Assembly: GCA_009823505.1 (NCBI GenBank)
Contig: VZQC01013859.1
Location: 1,907,959 to 1,971,958, forward strand
Reading direction: 5' to 3'
Origin: Rhizomys pruinosus
Taxonomy: Eukaryota; Chordata; Mammalia; Rodentia; Spalacidae
Length of the DNA: 64,000 nucleotides
Shown here: positions 62,030 through 64,000 of the stretch, one piece after another
Layout of the letters: each line of letters opens with the position of its first letter
Position numbering within the stretch: position 1 is the stretch's first letter
Program-made: the position numbers and the translations under genes
Notes under the pieces: model-generated
The model's database searches: none
What the model saw: only the letters and a program-made list of their open reading frames with translations
Told to the model about the DNA's origin: nothing

Positions 62030-63050
62030 GAAACCCAAGTGGCAGTGAGTTTTCATGGTCCAAGATGATAATTGAGGCACCAGCTTACACACAAACTGGG
62101 CCCCTGGTAAGATCTGCATGCATCTAGTTATGTCTGTCCTGTTGCTTGGCAGAAGCTCCAAGCCAATGGGACAGATACTTGAGGTGGCTTGGTACAGGTC
62201 CAGAACACTGGTTCTTTGAATGTATTCCTATAACAGTAGCCTCAGCACTTTTTGTAAGTGTAAAATCTTGAGTCCCACTCGGAGTTACTGTCAGGAAGGT
62301 TATGGTAGCACCCCAGACTCTTATGCTCCATGGGGCTGTATCATATGCTAGGCTAACAACCACTGGTCTAGCATACTGGCCTTTTGGAGTTTTATCTGCA
62401 CTCCACAGAAGAGGAGGCAACAGGCACAGGAGGAAAGGCACGTTCTAACAGATTACACATAACTTGGCAGTGTGATGGTGGCTTGGGGGCAAAGGTGACA
62501 GCCTGGATAAACAGTGTGGTTCCAGCCCAGCGAGAGTTGCAGGAAGTGCAGCAGTTCCCTGGCACCCTCTAGGATGCTGATTCAGGTCACTGCAAAAAGC
62601 CAAACCTGTGGCCTAGACATCTGGACTGCCACAAAGACCACTGGGGCCTTGAAGAGAAGAGAGCGCCTTCACATCCTGGTGGCTTCTTGGTCCTCAGCTA
62701 GGGAACCCTGAACAGAAAAGCACAAAAAAGCTTGAGGTTGCATGAGACCCTACTGTGGAAGTATGCAGTGCTGGATGAGACCCTACGGAGCTGGGCTTTC
62801 TAGGCCCTGGTGTTGGAAAGAGTTGGGGAGCTGGGAACCATTTGTATAATCCTGTTAGCCAGGGCAAGTCTGAGTCCCAGGAGGAAAGGACATGCATCTT
62901 TAGTGTAGAGCTTAGCACACAGAAAACATCAATGCCTCCACTTCCTTGATGACTGTGTGGTAGCTACATCAAGCAGAGAAAAATCTTGGCCTAGTCTTAA
63001 AAGCAAGAGAGCCACAGTTCCCCTCCACACACGCATCTCACACACACATG
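62030..63050. other. Intergenic unique DNA with one unexplained reverse open frame
   Basis: The complement of 62124-62441 is open for 105 codons and starts with a hydrophobic leader-like stretch (PFLLCLLPPLLW). I do not recognise it, and the upstream frame has stops. Confidence 0.4.
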
Positions 63051-63070
63051 AACACACACACACACACACA

Positions 63071-63111
<41 letters not shown>
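63051..63111. repeat. (CA)n microsatellite
   Basis: About 30 CA units with one interruption. Confidence 0.96.
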
Positions 63112-63114
<3 letters not shown>

Positions 63115-64000
63115 CCAGCATGCTCACATGCACAGTCTCCTTGGCACATCACAGTGGGCAGCACCGAAGGCTTCCTGGCTAACAATGAAAGCCTGCTGTC
63201 CAGGCATCAATCAAACCCACAACCTCCACACTCAATTATCCCATCAGCTTCAGCCCCAGGAAAATAAACAAGCCACTCAAAGGTTTCTGGATGTGGTAGT
63301 CCTAGCCAGGCCACCTCAATCTGGGGTCTCCCTGTGCTCTCACAAAAGGAGATCAAATTTCTGACCAGGCTTCCTGTGGTTGGACTAGTCCTCCTTTGAA
63401 GATTATAATTTCTGAAACATTGGCATCTCCTTTTCCTCTCCTCCTTGTTTACCCTCAACAAACTTAAAGGCTCTGAAGTCCAAGTGGTAGAAATTGTTAA
63501 TTACATCCTTAAACTTGGAGAGCTGGGGGCCTGGCTCTCTCAAGGGCTGCCAGGAAGCAGGCTGTGCTGGTTTGGCTGGGTGTGGCTGGAGCAAACACTA
63601 TGCATTAGCTCCTTTGTGGAGCTGATCTCATGTGACTACTATTTAAGCTGCTAGGTAGCTGGGCATTTTATTTTCTAGAACATTTTTCTAAAACTAACTT
63701 TTGTTATATTACCATTATCTTTTGGTGGTGTTTTATTAACTCACCACAGGCACCATTAGTTGGAAAGCAACGTGTCCAGGCACTCACTGGCACTGGTTCC
63801 TCTGGACAGTATCGTTTCCCCAGGTGATAGGAGATGCAACTCCGTGAGACAAGAGTACTACAATTCTTATCAGTGGCTCAGGGCCCACTATTTCTTGTCC
63901 ATTGTAGCTTTGTGCCACTGGGTCCTGTAAGACAAACCTTGTCCTGCTTGCTATCTTTTGTAGCTTTATTTCCTATGCCAAGGAGAAGGGAAGTCAAAGA
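63112..64000. other. No gene or clear repeat
   Basis: Unique intergenic DNA up to the window end. No NPNT exon was recognised. Confidence 0.5.

Noticed and set aside
62124..62441. Weak resemblance of a few words (DTAP, GATITF) to the ATPase accessory subunit ATP6AP1
   Set aside because: The matches are too short, the order relative to that protein is wrong and the rest does not align.
57621..64000. NPNT 3' exons, expected downstream of TBCK on the - strand by synteny
   Set aside because: No MAM-domain or other NPNT coding segment was recognised. The gene probably starts beyond the window.

Overview
The window is mammalian nuclear DNA from a muroid rodent. It is full of SINEs and LINE-1 of rodent type: 7SL-derived B1, tRNA-derived B2/B3, composite B4, and L1 with rodent 3' UTRs and monomer-like 5' repeats. 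The young B1 and B2-like copies do not look like the usual Mus or Rattus consensus, so a non-murine muroid (for example a cricetid) is likely. The species cannot be fixed from the sequence.

One protein-coding gene can be supported. The last two coding exons of TBCK (TBC1-domain-containing kinase, FERRY complex) lie on the + strand at 17558-17717 and 33619-33729. They join in phase and encode most of the C-terminal rhodanese-like domain and the natural C-terminus. A short 3' UTR follows, with an AATAAA signal at 34177. So 1-17557 is intron, 17718-33618 is the terminal intron (15.9 kb), and about 34.2-64 kb is intergenic. In human and mouse the next gene in this direction is NPNT in convergent orientation. 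I could not find any NPNT exon here.

The rest is a dense nest of transposable elements. The main blocks are: a 5'-truncated L1 on the - strand (7.2-9.3 kb); a second - strand L1 (21.4-25.3 kb) interrupted by a B2-like SINE, a solo LTR and two B1s; and a + strand L1 (41.9-48.4 kb) with 18-bp target-site duplications. In this last element, 5' monomer-like promoter repeats are joined directly to the ORF1 C-terminal domain and a broken ORF2. There are also older L1 pieces, two solo LTRs with 5-bp duplications, three copies of an unclassified 0.5-kb repeat, a MER2/Tigger-like fossil, and long purine or dinucleotide microsatellites.

The points most worth a second look are: the chimeric L1; a 61-bp direct duplication flanking a truncated B1 just upstream of the last TBCK exon; an exact 140-bp tandem duplication inside a B1 cluster; a B2-like subfamily with a 17-bp internal duplication; and the repeat arrangement around the penultimate TBCK exon. 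I found no RNA gene, CRISPR array or prokaryotic-type system, and no evidence for a new multi-gene system.
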